54,306 nt of DNA from Amazonocrinis nigriterrae CENA67 (GTDB taxonomy: Bacteria; Cyanobacteriota; Cyanobacteriia; Cyanobacteriales; Nostocaceae): positions 1 through 54,306 of the forward strand of contig NZ_JAECZC010000004.1 in the NCBI RefSeq assembly GCF_016056305.1, written 5' to 3'. The translations under genes and the position numbers were made by a program. Below are positions 42,827 to 52,986 of this stretch, one piece after another. The notes beneath the pieces are model-generated. The model was not told the origin of the DNA. It made no database searches and worked only from the letters and a program-made list of their open reading frames with translations. How positions within the stretch are numbered: the first letter of the stretch is position 1; each line of letters opens with the position of its first letter.

Positions 42827-43942
42827 GGTTGATTTTGCACCCGCGTATTTCCATCATCTTGACAACCGCTTCTGCTTCTAAAAATTAGGCACAGAAGTCT
42901 TCTGTGAGATAGATTATAAATATCTCACTTTTTATGCTGTATTGAACTTTCTAGCCTTCAAATCAGTGTTTTAATCAGTTAATTGAGACACACATTAACA
43001 AAAACTTTTACTTGGTCATAATCTTAACATAACAACGAGTCTTTAAGCATAAAAAAACATAAAGTAATAAAGCTAATTTACTAATACCGCATTTCTTAAT
43101 ATTTCTTAGCAGATGATACATCTTAACTCTAGTTGAAATTTCAAATACTATCAATATAATTATCTAATTTCTGAATAGACAAATCTCTATACAAAGAAAG
43201 AAGTATAAAGTCAGACGACATCAAGAATAAAATCAATATTTCATGTGTTTAGTTGTAAACTTTACTTAAGGTAGTTTTGCACTAAGTAAATTAGAGAAAA
43301 ACATTTATTAGCACTACAATTAAACCGCGTTCACAGTGTTAAGATCCTGTCATTACCGCATTGAGCTAATTTTGCGAAAATAGAATTACTATAAATACTG
43401 TCAGTACCCTACAGCAAATTTGCAGAGTTGTATAATTTATATCGTATAAATTTAATTTAATAGTTCTATGTACTGGGCACTGAAGCGATCGCCTCAACCC
43501 CACAAGTTATCATGGGCAATATAGCGTTGCATCTGAATTCAATACACTGCCTACATCAATTAAATGGGGCATTGGGCATTGGGCATTGGGGAGCCAGTGC
43601 CGTGGTGTTAGCGTAGCGGTAGCGACGTAGGAGCGTCGGCAACGCGGTGAGGCAGCCCCCGTCTTGGTGAGGCAGTGCGGTCTTGGGGTTTCACGCCACT
43701 CCCTTTGGCTGTCGGGAGACCCGCCCACGGGGGTCTTTCTGGGGCAGGTTTTTTTTGATTAGACAAATTTTTGGGATTTTAAAACCAAAATCATTGTCTA
43801 AGAACTTAAAACTACGTTCAATAATTGAGAACATTCTCAACTATTTATCGAAAGCCTAAAAACCTGCCCTTCAAAGCTCCCCAGATCCCCAGCTCCCTGA
43901 CTTCCCCCACCTCCTCTAGCCTGTTGACCCTCACAAAGGATT
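42827..43942. other. 1.1-kb intergenic region
   Basis: The first 700 bases are AT-rich with no recognised element. The right third is a GC-rich repeat mosaic (43567-43745), followed by about 200 bases leading to the RDD gene. A 72-codon minus-strand frame (43510-43728) lies within the repeat mosaic and is not accepted. Confidence 0.55.
43567..43745. repeat. GC-rich dispersed repeat mosaic
   Basis: Begins with (GGGCATT)3 followed by GGGGAGCCAGTG, the same module nested in the MITE at 24.1 kb. It continues with AGCGTAGCGGTAGCGACG, two GGTGAGGCAG units, and a hairpin-forming CCGCCCACGGGGG segment. Confidence 0.7.
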
Positions 43943-44500
43943 ATGACTATCGAACGAGTTCCCCAAAAACACTATCCCAAAGCTGAGATTTGGCGGCGAG
44001 GCATGGCATTAGGGCTTGATTTCCTCGGTGTCTGGTTAGTCAGTTCTCTATTGGGAAGCAATAGTATCGGTATTCAATTTGCTCAAATCCTCATTTTTGT
44101 CATAGGTTGGCTGGTTTTGCGGGTGCTAGTGGTCTACAACAATCAAGGGCAAAGCTTAGGGCGTTGGGCGTTCGATTTGAAGATCCTCGAAGTCGAGGAC
44201 GGCCAAGTAGTGAGCAGGATTCCAGAATTGCAGGCACTGCTAAAACGAGAAGCCATAGTTTGCTTTGGCGCTCTTTTGGTTTCAATTGCCCTAAACAACA
44301 TCCGTGCCAATCCCACTGCTATACTGCTATTACTTCCTCTGGCAATTGACTGTGGTAACGCTTTATCCGATACTCAGTTGCGGCAAGCTTTGCATGACCG
44401 CTATGCTGGAACTTTCATAGTTTCGTCGCGTCGTGGCTACTCGCTGGATCTAAAAGTCAAGCGATTAGTTGAAAAAGTACGGCGAAATGTGAGAAGATAG
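43943..44500 (+). CDS. RDD family membrane protein
   Basis: A 185-residue protein with the RDD domain: R-R-G-M-A-L-G-L-D-F near residue 18-28 provides the Arg-Asp pair, followed by hydrophobic spans about 25-45, 45-65 and 100-145. The family's function is poorly known; some members are ion antiporters or stress-related. An AAAGGA box lies just before the ATG. It precedes rpmG by 43 bases on the same strand and may be part of the same transcription unit. Confidence 0.88.
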   Translation: MTIERVPQKHYPKAEIWRRGMALGLDFLGVWLVSSLLGSNSIGIQFAQILIFVIGWLVLRVLVVYNNQGQSLGRWAFDLKILEVEDGQVVSRIPELQALLKREAIVCFGALLVSIALNNIRANPTAILLLLPLAIDCGNALSDTQLRQALHDRYAGTFIVSSRRGYSLDLKVKRLVEKVRRNVRR

Positions 44501-44543
44501 TCATTTGTGTTAATTCTCCTCAGGCTTTAGCGTTTGTAAGATT

Positions 44544-44738
44544 ATGGCTAAAAGTAAAGGTGTCCGCATAATAGTGACACTAGAATGTACCGAGTGTCGT
44601 ACGAATCCAGACAAGCGATCCCCTGGTGTTTCACGGTATACCAGCACTAAGAATCGTCGCAACACTACGAATCGGCTAGAACTGAAAAAGTTCTGTACCC
44701 ACTGCAACAAACATACCGTTCACAAGGAAATCAAGTAA
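44544..44738 (+). CDS. rpmG: 50S ribosomal protein L33
   Basis: A 64-residue zinc-ribbon form of L33 with two CxxC knuckles (CTEC and CTHC) and the core [20 protein letters not shown]. It binds 23S rRNA near the E site. Keeping all four cysteines marks the zinc-dependent (C+) type. It is followed two bases later by rpsR, an order also kept in chloroplast genomes (rpl33-rps18). Confidence 0.97.
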   Translation: MAKSKGVRIIVTLECTECRTNPDKRSPGVSRYTSTKNRRNTTNRLELKKFCTHCNKHTVHKEIK

Positions 44739-44740
44739 AG

Positions 44741-44956
44741 ATGAGCTATTACCGTCGTCGCCTGTCTCCAATCAAGCCTGGAGAGCCAATCGATTATAAA
44801 GATGTTGACTTGTTGCGTAAGTTTATCACCGAGCGGGGTAAGATACTACCACGTCGGATTACGGGGCTGACATGTCAGCAACAGCGAGACTTGACACTAG
44901 CAATTAAGCGGGCACGAATTGTAGCTTTATTGCCCTTTATCAATGCGGAAGGCTAA
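44741..44956 (+). CDS. rpsR: 30S ribosomal protein S18
   Basis: A 71-residue S18 ([50 protein letters not shown]), which binds the platform of the 30S subunit. The cyanobacterial/plastid form has the N-terminal extension seen here. An AAGGAAATC box overlaps the end of rpmG, giving tight coupling. A repeat-bearing 310-base spacer separates it from the ribonuclease gene. Confidence 0.97.
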   Translation: MSYYRRRLSPIKPGEPIDYKDVDLLRKFITERGKILPRRITGLTCQQQRDLTLAIKRARIVALLPFINAEG

Positions 44957-45266
44957 ATCAATTTTAGATTTAGGATTTTAGATTTTGGATTATCTGAAGA
45001 AGCTGTGTTTAAATGACATTGGCTTTGTTTTTATGAGTCCAAAATCTCAAATCTGAGTGATAAAGTGTAAAATTGGTTACTAAAGAAAAATTTTTGGATT
45101 CAGGATTTCATACCAGTTCATTAGAATCCAAAATCACGCCAGTTCAACGCCACTTGCGGGACTTGGGGAGAATCCCCAAGGGCGCAGTGGCTCATCAAGC
45201 CAGGAAACCCTTCCTGTGCGACTGGCTCCCAAATCTAAAATCTAAAATTACTAGAGTGCGAGAGTT
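44957..45266. other. Repeat-bearing spacer between rpsR and the ribonuclease gene
   Basis: Left and right edges carry TTTTAGATTTAGGATTTTAG and AAATCTAAAATC units, complementary to each other. The centre holds a structured GC-rich module (45137-45230). A 70-codon frame through this region is made of repeat sequence and is not counted as a gene. Confidence 0.65.
45137..45230. repeat. Structured GC-rich palindromic module (REP-like)
   Basis: Contains nested hairpins: CTTGGGGAGAATCCCCAAG (45162-45180) inside GCCACTTGCG/CGCAGTGGC arms, then a second hairpin with AGCCAG and CTGGCT arms. The CAAGCCAGGAAACCC part resembles modules at 0.6 kb and 50.9 kb. Confidence 0.7.
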
Positions 45267-47327
45267 GTGGAGAAGGGGACGCTAGTTGAATTTAGGGTTC
45301 AAGGCGATCGCCGTCTGGGTGTGGTAGATCGTCCAGACGGTAAAACCCGCTGGTTTGTGGTAGACGAACGCGGTCAATCCCACAGCCTCGCGCCTAGACA
45401 AATTACTTATACAGTGGCGGGGCAAGCCTACAAGCCCTCTGAGATCACCAGCTTTTTAGAGCAGGTCAAGCCTTATCTAGATCCATCAAGCTTAGAGGTA
45501 GCATGGGAATTACTGGTGGAAGACGCCCAAACAGTCACACCTGCTGAAATGGCAAATCTGCTGTTTTCTCAATCAGACCCAGCGCCAAGTTATGCCGCCC
45601 ATTGCTTGTTATCAGACGACAAACTCTATTTCAAGCAAAAAGGAGACGCTTACGAACCGCGAACAGCAGCTCAAGTGGCAGAACGTAAGCACCAAATAGA
45701 AGTAGAAACCCTCAAAGCTAAAGGACAACAAGAATTTTTAGCTCGCGTAGAGCAAGCGCTCACTGGTGAAACAGTAGAATGGCAGCGCCACGATCGCCAG
45801 CGTTTGGAAGGGCTAGAAAAATACGCGACTTTACTGGCAGATATTGTACGGGTAGGGCTAAACTATGAATCTCTAGCTCGTGCCTATCCTCCTAGTGCCC
45901 CAGTCTTAGAAACTATGACTATGCTGGGGCGTGCCGCAACCCCCCAAGGAGCTTTTCAATTATTGATAGACTTGGGTTGGTGGAATGCTCACGAGAACTT
46001 GTTCCTGCGTCGTGCTTCAATTCCAGTTCAGTTTCCTAGCAAGGTAGTAGAAGTGGCGCAACAGCGTTTGGATTTCCCTCCAACTGACTTAGATGCAAAT
46101 CGCCTCGATTTGACTCATCTGAAAGTCTATACAATTGATGATGAAAGCACCACTGAGATAGACGATGGTCTTAGCTGGGAATTACTCCCGGATGGACGGG
46201 AGCAGCTTTGGGTACACATCGCCGATCCGACTCGCTGGTTAATACCAGAAGATGATTTAGATCTTGAAGCCAGAAAGCGGGGAAGTACAGTTTATTTACC
46301 TACGGGTATGATTCCCATGTTCCCGGAAGTACTGGCAACTGGGCCCATGAGTTTGGTGCAGGGACAAATTTGTTGTGCCCTCAGTTTTGGAGTTATTTTA
46401 AATACAACTGGGGCAGTAGAAGATTACTGCATTCGTACCAGCTTCATCAAACCCACCTATCGCCTCACCTACGAAGATGTAGATGAGATGCTGGAATTAG
46501 GAGTACAAGCAGAACCAGAAATAGAAGCGATCGCTAATTGGGCACAAAGGCGGAAATCTTGGCGCTACAACCAAGGCGCAATCAGCATCAACATGCCAGA
46601 GGCGATGATCAAAGTCAAAGGCGACGATATCAGCATCGACATTTTAGATGATTCTCCGTCGCGACAACTGGTCGCAGAAATGATGATTCTTGCCGGTGAA
46701 GTCGCTGCTCGTTATGGTCAAGTTAATAACATACCTTTGCCTTTTCGGGGTCAGCCGCAGCCAGAATTACCCCCAGAAGAAGAATTGCTTCTGTTACCAG
46801 CCGGATTCGTACGTGCCTGTGCCATGCGTCGCTGTATGCCTAAGAGTGAAATGAGCATCACGCCTGTACGTCATGCTGGTTTAGGATTAGATACCTACAC
46901 TCAAGCAACTTCTCCCATCCGTCGCTACAGTGATTTACTCACCCACTTTCAACTGAAAGCCCACCTGCGGGGTGAAGTTCTGCCTTTTTCCGCAGAACAA
47001 CTCAAAGAAGTAATGATGACCGTCACAAGTACCACCCAAGAAGTGACGATGGTAGAACGGCAAACTAATAGATATTGGGCATTAGAGTATTTACGCCGTC
47101 ATCCAGAGCAAGTTTGGCATGTAACAGTTTTAATGTGGCTGCGAGAAGACAGCAATTTAGCATTGATTCTATTAGAAGATTTGGGCTTGCAGTTACCCAT
47201 GTCCTTTAGACGCACGGTGAGATTAGGTGAACAAATATTAGTAAAAGTTAGCCACGCCGATCCGCAAAAAGATTCTATTCAATTCCAAGAAATAATATAT
47301 CAAGAAGCCCAAACAGCTACGAATTAA
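45267..47327 (+). CDS. rnr: RNase II/R-family exoribonuclease
   Basis: A 686-residue RNB-domain nuclease. The catalytic acidic cluster is around D291 (TIDDESTTEIDDGLSWEL), and the second signature is TQATSPIRRYSDLLTHFQ. An N-terminal OB-like segment (LVEFRVQGDRRLGVVDRP) precedes the RNB barrel, and an S1-like end follows. It degrades RNA 3' to 5' processively; the plastid homologue RNR1 matures rRNA, and location after rpmG-rpsR is conserved in cyanobacteria. The start is GTG at 45267 (M-E-K-G-T-L-V-E-F). The fit to RNase II or RNase R subtype is not resolved. Confidence 0.93.
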   Translation: MEKGTLVEFRVQGDRRLGVVDRPDGKTRWFVVDERGQSHSLAPRQITYTVAGQAYKPSEITSFLEQVKPYLDPSSLEVAWELLVEDAQTVTPAEMANLLFSQSDPAPSYAAHCLLSDDKLYFKQKGDAYEPRTAAQVAERKHQIEVETLKAKGQQEFLARVEQALTGETVEWQRHDRQRLEGLEKYATLLADIVRVGLNYESLARAYPPSAPVLETMTMLGRAATPQGAFQLLIDLGWWNAHENLFLRRASIPVQFPSKVVEVAQQRLDFPPTDLDANRLDLTHLKVYTIDDESTTEIDDGLSWELLPDGREQLWVHIADPTRWLIPEDDLDLEARKRGSTVYLPTGMIPMFPEVLATGPMSLVQGQICCALSFGVILNTTGAVEDYCIRTSFIKPTYRLTYEDVDEMLELGVQAEPEIEAIANWAQRRKSWRYNQGAISINMPEAMIKVKGDDISIDILDDSPSRQLVAEMMILAGEVAARYGQVNNIPLPFRGQPQPELPPEEELLLLPAGFVRACAMRRCMPKSEMSITPVRHAGLGLDTYTQATSPIRRYSDLLTHFQLKAHLRGEVLPFSAEQLKEVMMTVTSTTQEVTMVERQTNRYWALEYLRRHPEQVWHVTVLMWLREDSNLALILLEDLGLQLPMSFRRTVRLGEQILVKVSHADPQKDSIQFQEIIYQEAQTATN

Positions 47328-47910
47328 GTCTTCTGTCCTGGATTTAACCATAGCAATCTTATTTATTTTATGAAAATCGGCTAAGATTCCCAACTTCTCC
47401 AATCAGTCGGGAATCTTTCTGTTAACGAATGATTTAACGTGACGTGAGTTCGACGCATAAATAGCCCTTTAGCGATAGATATATTGCCAATAGAAGTCAC
47501 CGATTATACAGACAATTACTGATTTTTTGCGATTTTAGCTGTCATAATCTATGCCCAGAGAAGGTTTGAGTTTTTTTAGCTTAAGTTAAATTGAAAAAAG
47601 ACTGTGGTGGGAGTGTCAAGTATTAGCCCTAACGTTTAGCGTGACTATATTGAGAAATTCTGAGAATACTTTTGTAGCAAGCATTTGAAAAAATAAATAT
47701 TGAGTAATTAAATGAGTACATTACTTAACTAAGTTACTTAAAATAAATAAATTATGCTTCTACTATATCAGTATTAATTTAATAGAAACTTTACCCTATA
47801 ATTGGGCAAATATTCAATCTGATACTGTTCGTCTGATGTTGATTACATCTCCAGAATGGGAACTCTAGTTAGTGAGGTTGAGATAAAGTTCTTACTTAGA
47901 GTAATTATCT
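47328..47910. other. Intergenic region after the ribonuclease gene
   Basis: Contains a hairpin at 47383-47420 and about 450 AT-rich bases before the transporter-kinase gene. No reading frame of note. Confidence 0.55.
47383..47420 (+). terminator. Probable terminator of the ribonuclease gene
   Basis: AAGATTCCC (47383-47391) pairs with GGGAATCTT (47409-47417), followed by TCT. A 9-bp stem 56 bases after the stop. Confidence 0.6.
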
Positions 47911-50733
47911 ATGTTCCATTCCGATAATGCCGTGCTGCATCGACCGTCATTCCGTGGTTTGCCACGTAGCTTGAGTTCTTGGGAGACTTGGGCTTTTGGG
48001 TTGACATCCCATCTTGCTTGGACATCAGTAGTGCCGGCTGTTCATGCGGCTTTGGGAACACAAGCTATTTTTGTTTGGATTCCTGCTGTGATTCTTGGGA
48101 TGCTACTAAATTATCAGATAAAGCATTTAGGTAAAAGTTTATTTGATGTAGCTGGAGGAACGCCTAACTATACAACTAAACTGTGGCAGCGATACCCAAT
48201 AATTGCACGCTATGCAGCAATAGGATATCTCTTGGGTTGGCTTTCTTTCCTCTCAGTAAACGCTGTTGTATTGACAGATCTTATCAAAGTAAATTTTGAA
48301 GCATTAGGTATTAGCTTCCCAGAAGCAATTCTGAGGATTACCTTTATATTATTGCCCTTTGTTGTTGCCTTCAGTGGCACACGTGCATTAAGCATTCTAC
48401 ATTTATTTTTTGCGATTCCTGCCTGCGTCTTGTTACTTACTTTTTGTCTACAAGGTCTAGGATTTTTAGCGTTTTCTAGTAATAGTCCTGGCTTTTTTCC
48501 TAATGAGTGGTCATCTTTGAGCTTTGTTGATTGGGCAAAATGGTTTTATTTCGCTAGCTATACAGCCTACAGTTGTGAAACGGCCTCATCCTTTGTTGCT
48601 GATAGCCGTGAACCTGATAAAACTTTGAGGTTTTTAGATATTGCAGCTTGGTTAATGTTGCCTGTGTTAATGGGTGGTTCTTGGGTAATTATGCGTTTAG
48701 CAACAGCCCCAGATTTAGAAGATAATGCTTTTTTGAATTTTGTTGCCGCTTCTACACCATTTTGGGGAAATTTTGCTCCGGCGATCGTTACTTTCTTACT
48801 AGCTGGTTCTTGTTTGTTAGGTTCAGCCACAACAGTTTCTAACTGTCCTCGGATCATCTATCAGTTAGCTGTTGATGAACACTTAGCACCAGTATTTTCT
48901 GTAGTCTCACCTCGTGGTGTCTTTGGTTCGTCTCTGACTCTAAGCCTAATTTTGGGACTAATTTATTTTATTTGGGGTAATGTAGCTCACATTATTGCCG
49001 CTACAAATGCAGCTTGGTTTATATCAATAATGCTATTGCATTTAGGTTTATGGCAACAGCGAGCTAAGTTCGATGTAGTGCTTCCAAAACTGACTTTAGG
49101 TATCTTTTTGTTGGAGATATTAATCTTATTAGCAGGAAGCTATGCTTGGGGCTGGCAAGATTCTCTGATTGGATTATTAGTTCCGTTTGGTGTATTAGCA
49201 ATTGATGCGTTAGTTCGCCGCATTCGCCTTCCTATTTTCCGTTCTAGTTGGTGGTTAAAACTTTATCAATCACGACGAACAAAGCAATTTCAAGATTCAG
49301 TGATGCTACAAGTGAGCATCTTAATTTTTCTCTTGTGTAGTGCTGTTTTAGTTGGCTGCTTATTTGGTTGGTATATAAATAAAGCTGCAATTACAAATTT
49401 TGAAAATTTAGTTGTTGTTTTGCTGATGACGGTAGCATTTGTGGGAGTTACGATCGCCTGCTGGACAAGTTTACCTCAAGTAGTGGCAATCACCGAAGCA
49501 CGAGAGGCCGCTGAACACCTTTTTCATGTTGCCCAAGATGGTATCGTCGTTACAGATGAACAAGGTATAGTTTGCCAAGCAAACCCAGCGATTGAATTTT
49601 TTTTTGGTGTGAATCCATTTGCTCTTTTAGGCCATCACCTCAACAAATGGTTGCCAGAATTAGCTCACTGTCCTCAACAGTGGACACGGCGTAGTGAACA
49701 TACCATACTTTATAAGGCAAAAATCAAAAATTTAGAAGTTTCTATCTCAGATCGACCCCATCAAGACTTTCGAGAATATGTTGTTATTCTTCACGACATC
49801 ACAAGGCGCAAACAAGCAGAAGAGATATTGCGACAATCAGAGGCAAAATTACGGGAAGAAGCTAAACAACTAGCTACTCAACTGGTGCAGAGTGAAAAGA
49901 TGTCCAGCTTAGGACAGTTAGTAGCAGGAGTAGCACATGAAATTAACAACCCAGTCAACTTTATTTATGGCAACCTTACTCCTGCTAGTGAATACATCCA
50001 AGATTTACTCAAACTGCTACTACTTTATCAACAGCACTATCCCAATCCAGTAGTAGAAATTCAAGAGGAAGCAGAAGCGATTGATATTGATTTTTTACTT
50101 CAAGATTTGCCACAGTTGCTAACTTCAATGAAAGTTGGAGCGCAAAGAATTAAAGAAATTGTACTATCTCTACGTAACTTTTCTCGCTTAGATGAGGCAG
50201 AGATGAAAGAGGTAAATATTCATGATGGTATTGACAGTACTTTAATGATTCTTGAGCATCGTCTTAAGGAGAAAACTAAATATCCAGCAATAGCAATTAT
50301 CAAAGAATATGGAAATATTCCATTAGTAGAATGCTACGCTGGACAACTCAATCAAGTATTTATGAATATTTTGGCAAATGCAATTGATACTTTAGAAGAA
50401 GCATTTATTACTGGGCAAAATCTTCAGAATCTTCAGATTCGGATCAAAACCGAATTAAGAGATAATAAACAAGTAATTATTTGCATAGCTGATAATGGCA
50501 CTGGTATGTCAGAAACTGTGCAAAAGCAATTATTTGATCCTTTTTTCACTACCAAACCCATTGGTAAAGGAACTGGGCTAGGTTTATCAATTAGTTATAA
50601 AATTATTACAGAGAAACATCAAGGGAGATTGCATTGTATTTCCTGCCTAAATCAAGGAACAGAATTTTTAATTGAGATTCCTCTGCGTCAATATGCCACT
50701 ACTGTTGATGTGAGAAAAGCTATAAATTTGTAA
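47911..50733 (+). CDS. Transporter-PAS-histidine kinase fusion
   Basis: A 940-residue protein. Residues about 15-450 form a twelve-span region like APC/NCS1-type permeases (WAFGLTSHLAWTSVVPAVHA; later GSATTVSNCPRIIYQLAVDE). Two more spans lie near 465-520. A PAS domain follows (about 535-640, DGIVVTDEQGIVCQANPAIE), then a kinase: H676 in VAGVAHEINNPVNFIYGN and ATPase motifs (NILANAIDTL; DNGTGM; GTGLGLSISYKI). No ribosome binding site is seen before the ATG. It probably senses substrate through the transporter-like part and signals through the kinase; the ligand is unknown and the receiver partner is not adjacent. Confidence 0.88.
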   Translation: MFHSDNAVLHRPSFRGLPRSLSSWETWAFGLTSHLAWTSVVPAVHAALGTQAIFVWIPAVILGMLLNYQIKHLGKSLFDVAGGTPNYTTKLWQRYPIIARYAAIGYLLGWLSFLSVNAVVLTDLIKVNFEALGISFPEAILRITFILLPFVVAFSGTRALSILHLFFAIPACVLLLTFCLQGLGFLAFSSNSPGFFPNEWSSLSFVDWAKWFYFASYTAYSCETASSFVADSREPDKTLRFLDIAAWLMLPVLMGGSWVIMRLATAPDLEDNAFLNFVAASTPFWGNFAPAIVTFLLAGSCLLGSATTVSNCPRIIYQLAVDEHLAPVFSVVSPRGVFGSSLTLSLILGLIYFIWGNVAHIIAATNAAWFISIMLLHLGLWQQRAKFDVVLPKLTLGIFLLEILILLAGSYAWGWQDSLIGLLVPFGVLAIDALVRRIRLPIFRSSWWLKLYQSRRTKQFQDSVMLQVSILIFLLCSAVLVGCLFGWYINKAAITNFENLVVVLLMTVAFVGVTIACWTSLPQVVAITEAREAAEHLFHVAQDGIVVTDEQGIVCQANPAIEFFFGVNPFALLGHHLNKWLPELAHCPQQWTRRSEHTILYKAKIKNLEVSISDRPHQDFREYVVILHDITRRKQAEEILRQSEAKLREEAKQLATQLVQSEKMSSLGQLVAGVAHEINNPVNFIYGNLTPASEYIQDLLKLLLLYQQHYPNPVVEIQEEAEAIDIDFLLQDLPQLLTSMKVGAQRIKEIVLSLRNFSRLDEAEMKEVNIHDGIDSTLMILEHRLKEKTKYPAIAIIKEYGNIPLVECYAGQLNQVFMNILANAIDTLEEAFITGQNLQNLQIRIKTELRDNKQVIICIADNGTGMSETVQKQLFDPFFTTKPIGKGTGLGLSISYKIITEKHQGRLHCISCLNQGTEFLIEIPLRQYATTVDVRKAINL

Positions 50734-51186
50734 TTTTAAATTAAAAATAGAATGTTAAGTTTTGCAACTCAACCTATTTTTAGAAAGCACTCGCTCTTTT
50801 CTTTTTTGACAAACTTCTAAAAAACCCCGCTTCCATTCCTCTCCCCTGCAAGGAGGAACCACTGCATTGGGCGGGTTCCCACGGCAGTCTGCTCAAGTCG
50901 GGAAACTATGCGCGGCAATCACTCATGGGGCCCTGAGTTCCCCTGCTTCCCCTGCTCACCAATTGGAAGTCCCTAACCCCAAAAACCGCTCCTGTTGGGG
51001 GCTGCCTCACGATGCGGTTGCCTTTGCCTTGTAGCAAGTGGCGTCAGAAGCTTTAAAAGCTTAATTTTTTTGATACTTCAGCCCCTCTTTGCGTCGGAGA
51101 GGGGTTGAGGAGAGGTTCATCGAACTCACGTTAATATTAGGTACATCTTAATAGAAGATTGATATTAGTCCTTAATTACGAATTAA
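50734..51186. repeat. GC-rich dispersed repeat mosaic in intergenic DNA
   Basis: From about 50850 to 51060 there are several hairpin-prone modules, including CTCAAGTCGGGAAACTATG, CGGGTTCCCACGG and a TTGGGGGCTGCCTCACGATGCG segment. It resembles the modules at 0.6 kb, 43.6 kb and 45.2 kb. The rest of this 450-base spacer shows nothing further. Confidence 0.6.
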
Positions 51187-52881
51187 ATGCTATTGTCTCA
51201 TCTCTATAGTTTTTTAACTGCTCCTATTAATGAAACTTCTGTTCATCGAGAAAAACATTTTAACAAATCAGTTGTATTTTGGTTCATCTTGAGTCTAGCT
51301 TTTGCAGCATTTTATGGTTTTTTAGGACTACAAAAAGCCTTTAGAGGAGAATATGTTGCTCAGGATGATGCACGAGAATATGTATTTTGGATGCAGCAGT
51401 TTGTCGATCCCAAGTTACTACCGAATGATTTGATTGCAGATTATTTTCAATCGATTACACCTTTAGGATTTGCCGCTATTTACAAATTGATGGCGTGTCT
51501 AGGCATTCAGCCTTTGTTGCTGAGTAAACTTTTGCCTATCCTGTTGGGGTTGATTGTTACTATCTACTGTTTTTGGCTGTGTCTGCAAATATTTCCAGTA
51601 CCAATTTCTGGATTTATTACTTCTTTATTGCTAAATCAAAGTCTTTGGTTCAAAAGTGATTTAGTTTCTGCCACACCCAAAGCTTTTATATATCCTTTGC
51701 TATTAGCTTTTCTCTACTATCTCTTGCGCGAATCTTGGCTAATCATTTGTTTCATAATTATCTTAGAAGGACTTTTATATCCGCCACTAGTATTAATTTC
51801 TTTAGGAATATTATTGATGAGATTGCGAAATAATTATTTTTGGCTGGTCACAACTTTCGGATTAGGGTTTTTAGTGATGTTGCCTTATGCTTTAGCTTCC
51901 TCTGAATATGGGCCAGTTGTCACTGCCTCTCAAGCCTGGAGAATGCCAGAATTTTGGCCCGGAGGACGACATCCTTTTTTTAACAATAATCCTTGGTGGT
52001 TTTGGCTGGTTGGTCAACATAGTGGCATTCTCCCACCGTTAATGCCTCCCCTAATTTGGTTAGGATTATTCTTGCCTCTGGTACTACGATATTCATCTCA
52101 TTTGCAATTGGTTAATTTGGTAAATAGTAAAGTTAAAATATTGCCGCAAATTATCATAGTATCCTTGACTCTATTTCTTGCTGCCCATGCTTTTCTATTA
52201 AAATTGTTTTTCCCTACCCGCTATACAATTCATTCGCTGCGAGTTGTGATGGCTGTTGCTGCTGGTATCACGTTAACTGTAATGCTGGATAACTTTTTGC
52301 GTGTATATCAACAAAAACCCAGGGTTTGGCAACTGGCATTAACATTAGTTTTAGCCGTTGTCCTGCTTTTATACCCAAATTTTTCAGGACGTTTCCCCAC
52401 AACTGATTACAGACAATCTGGAGAATCAGCACTGTACAAATTTCTGCAACAGCAACCTAAAGACAGTCTTATTGCTAGTCTCTCTGATGAAGCTGATAAC
52501 ATTCCAACTTTTGCCCAAAGGTCTATTTTAGTGGGTCGAGAATATGCGCTTCCTTTTCATCTCGGTTATTATTCTCCAATTCGCCAACGCACTAGTGATT
52601 TGATTGTTGCTCAATATAGTGACAATTTGACAGCAGCAAAACAATTAATCCAAAAGTATAAAGTAAATTTCTGGCTGGTGGAACGCACAGCTTTTCAACC
52701 TGAGTATTTGACTGAAAAAACCTGGCTGCAAAGTTTTCAACCAGCGTTTGCTGAAGCTGTCAGCAGTTTGTCACAGGGTAATGTTCCTGCATTGACAAAG
52801 GTGACATCTCGGTGTTCTGTTTTGGAGACAGAGAGGTTTATTGTGTTAAAGGCAGAGTGTGTTGTCAAAATTAGGGCTTAG
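51187..52881 (+). CDS. Polytopic membrane protein, GT-C glycosyltransferase-like
   Basis: A 564-residue protein with about eleven hydrophobic spans. After the first span comes YVAQDDAREYVFWMQQF (D60-D61), placed like the catalytic acidic motif in the first external loop of GT-C glycosyltransferases. A soluble C-terminal part (about 400-564) lies on the far side of the membrane. It likely transfers sugar from a lipid carrier or handles cell-wall glycans, but this is inference; it is otherwise an unnamed cyanobacterial membrane protein family. The ATG follows an AT-rich leader without a ribosome binding site. Confidence 0.65.
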   Translation: MLLSHLYSFLTAPINETSVHREKHFNKSVVFWFILSLAFAAFYGFLGLQKAFRGEYVAQDDAREYVFWMQQFVDPKLLPNDLIADYFQSITPLGFAAIYKLMACLGIQPLLLSKLLPILLGLIVTIYCFWLCLQIFPVPISGFITSLLLNQSLWFKSDLVSATPKAFIYPLLLAFLYYLLRESWLIICFIIILEGLLYPPLVLISLGILLMRLRNNYFWLVTTFGLGFLVMLPYALASSEYGPVVTASQAWRMPEFWPGGRHPFFNNNPWWFWLVGQHSGILPPLMPPLIWLGLFLPLVLRYSSHLQLVNLVNSKVKILPQIIIVSLTLFLAAHAFLLKLFFPTRYTIHSLRVVMAVAAGITLTVMLDNFLRVYQQKPRVWQLALTLVLAVVLLLYPNFSGRFPTTDYRQSGESALYKFLQQQPKDSLIASLSDEADNIPTFAQRSILVGREYALPFHLGYYSPIRQRTSDLIVAQYSDNLTAAKQLIQKYKVNFWLVERTAFQPEYLTEKTWLQSFQPAFAEAVSSLSQGNVPALTKVTSRCSVLETERFIVLKAECVVKIRA

Positions 52882-52986
52882 GGACTGGGGAAGAGTTTTC
52901 CCAGTACCCAATCCCCAATCCCCAGTACCCAATACTGACCAAATAATTGCAAAATAAAGGCAGTTCGTCATGGTTACTACCTAAAA

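Noticed and set aside
43510-43728. 72-codon minus-strand frame
   Set aside because: Lies wholly in the GC-rich repeat mosaic; Pro/Arg/Ser-rich composition reflects repeats.
44107-44349. 80-codon plus-strand frame and a 61-codon minus-strand frame inside the RDD gene
   Set aside because: Both overlap a clear membrane protein gene in other frames, with no start signals.
45073-45285. 70-codon plus-strand frame between rpsR and the ribonuclease gene
   Set aside because: It is translated from the REP-like hairpin module and AAAATCT repeats and overlaps the ribonuclease start.
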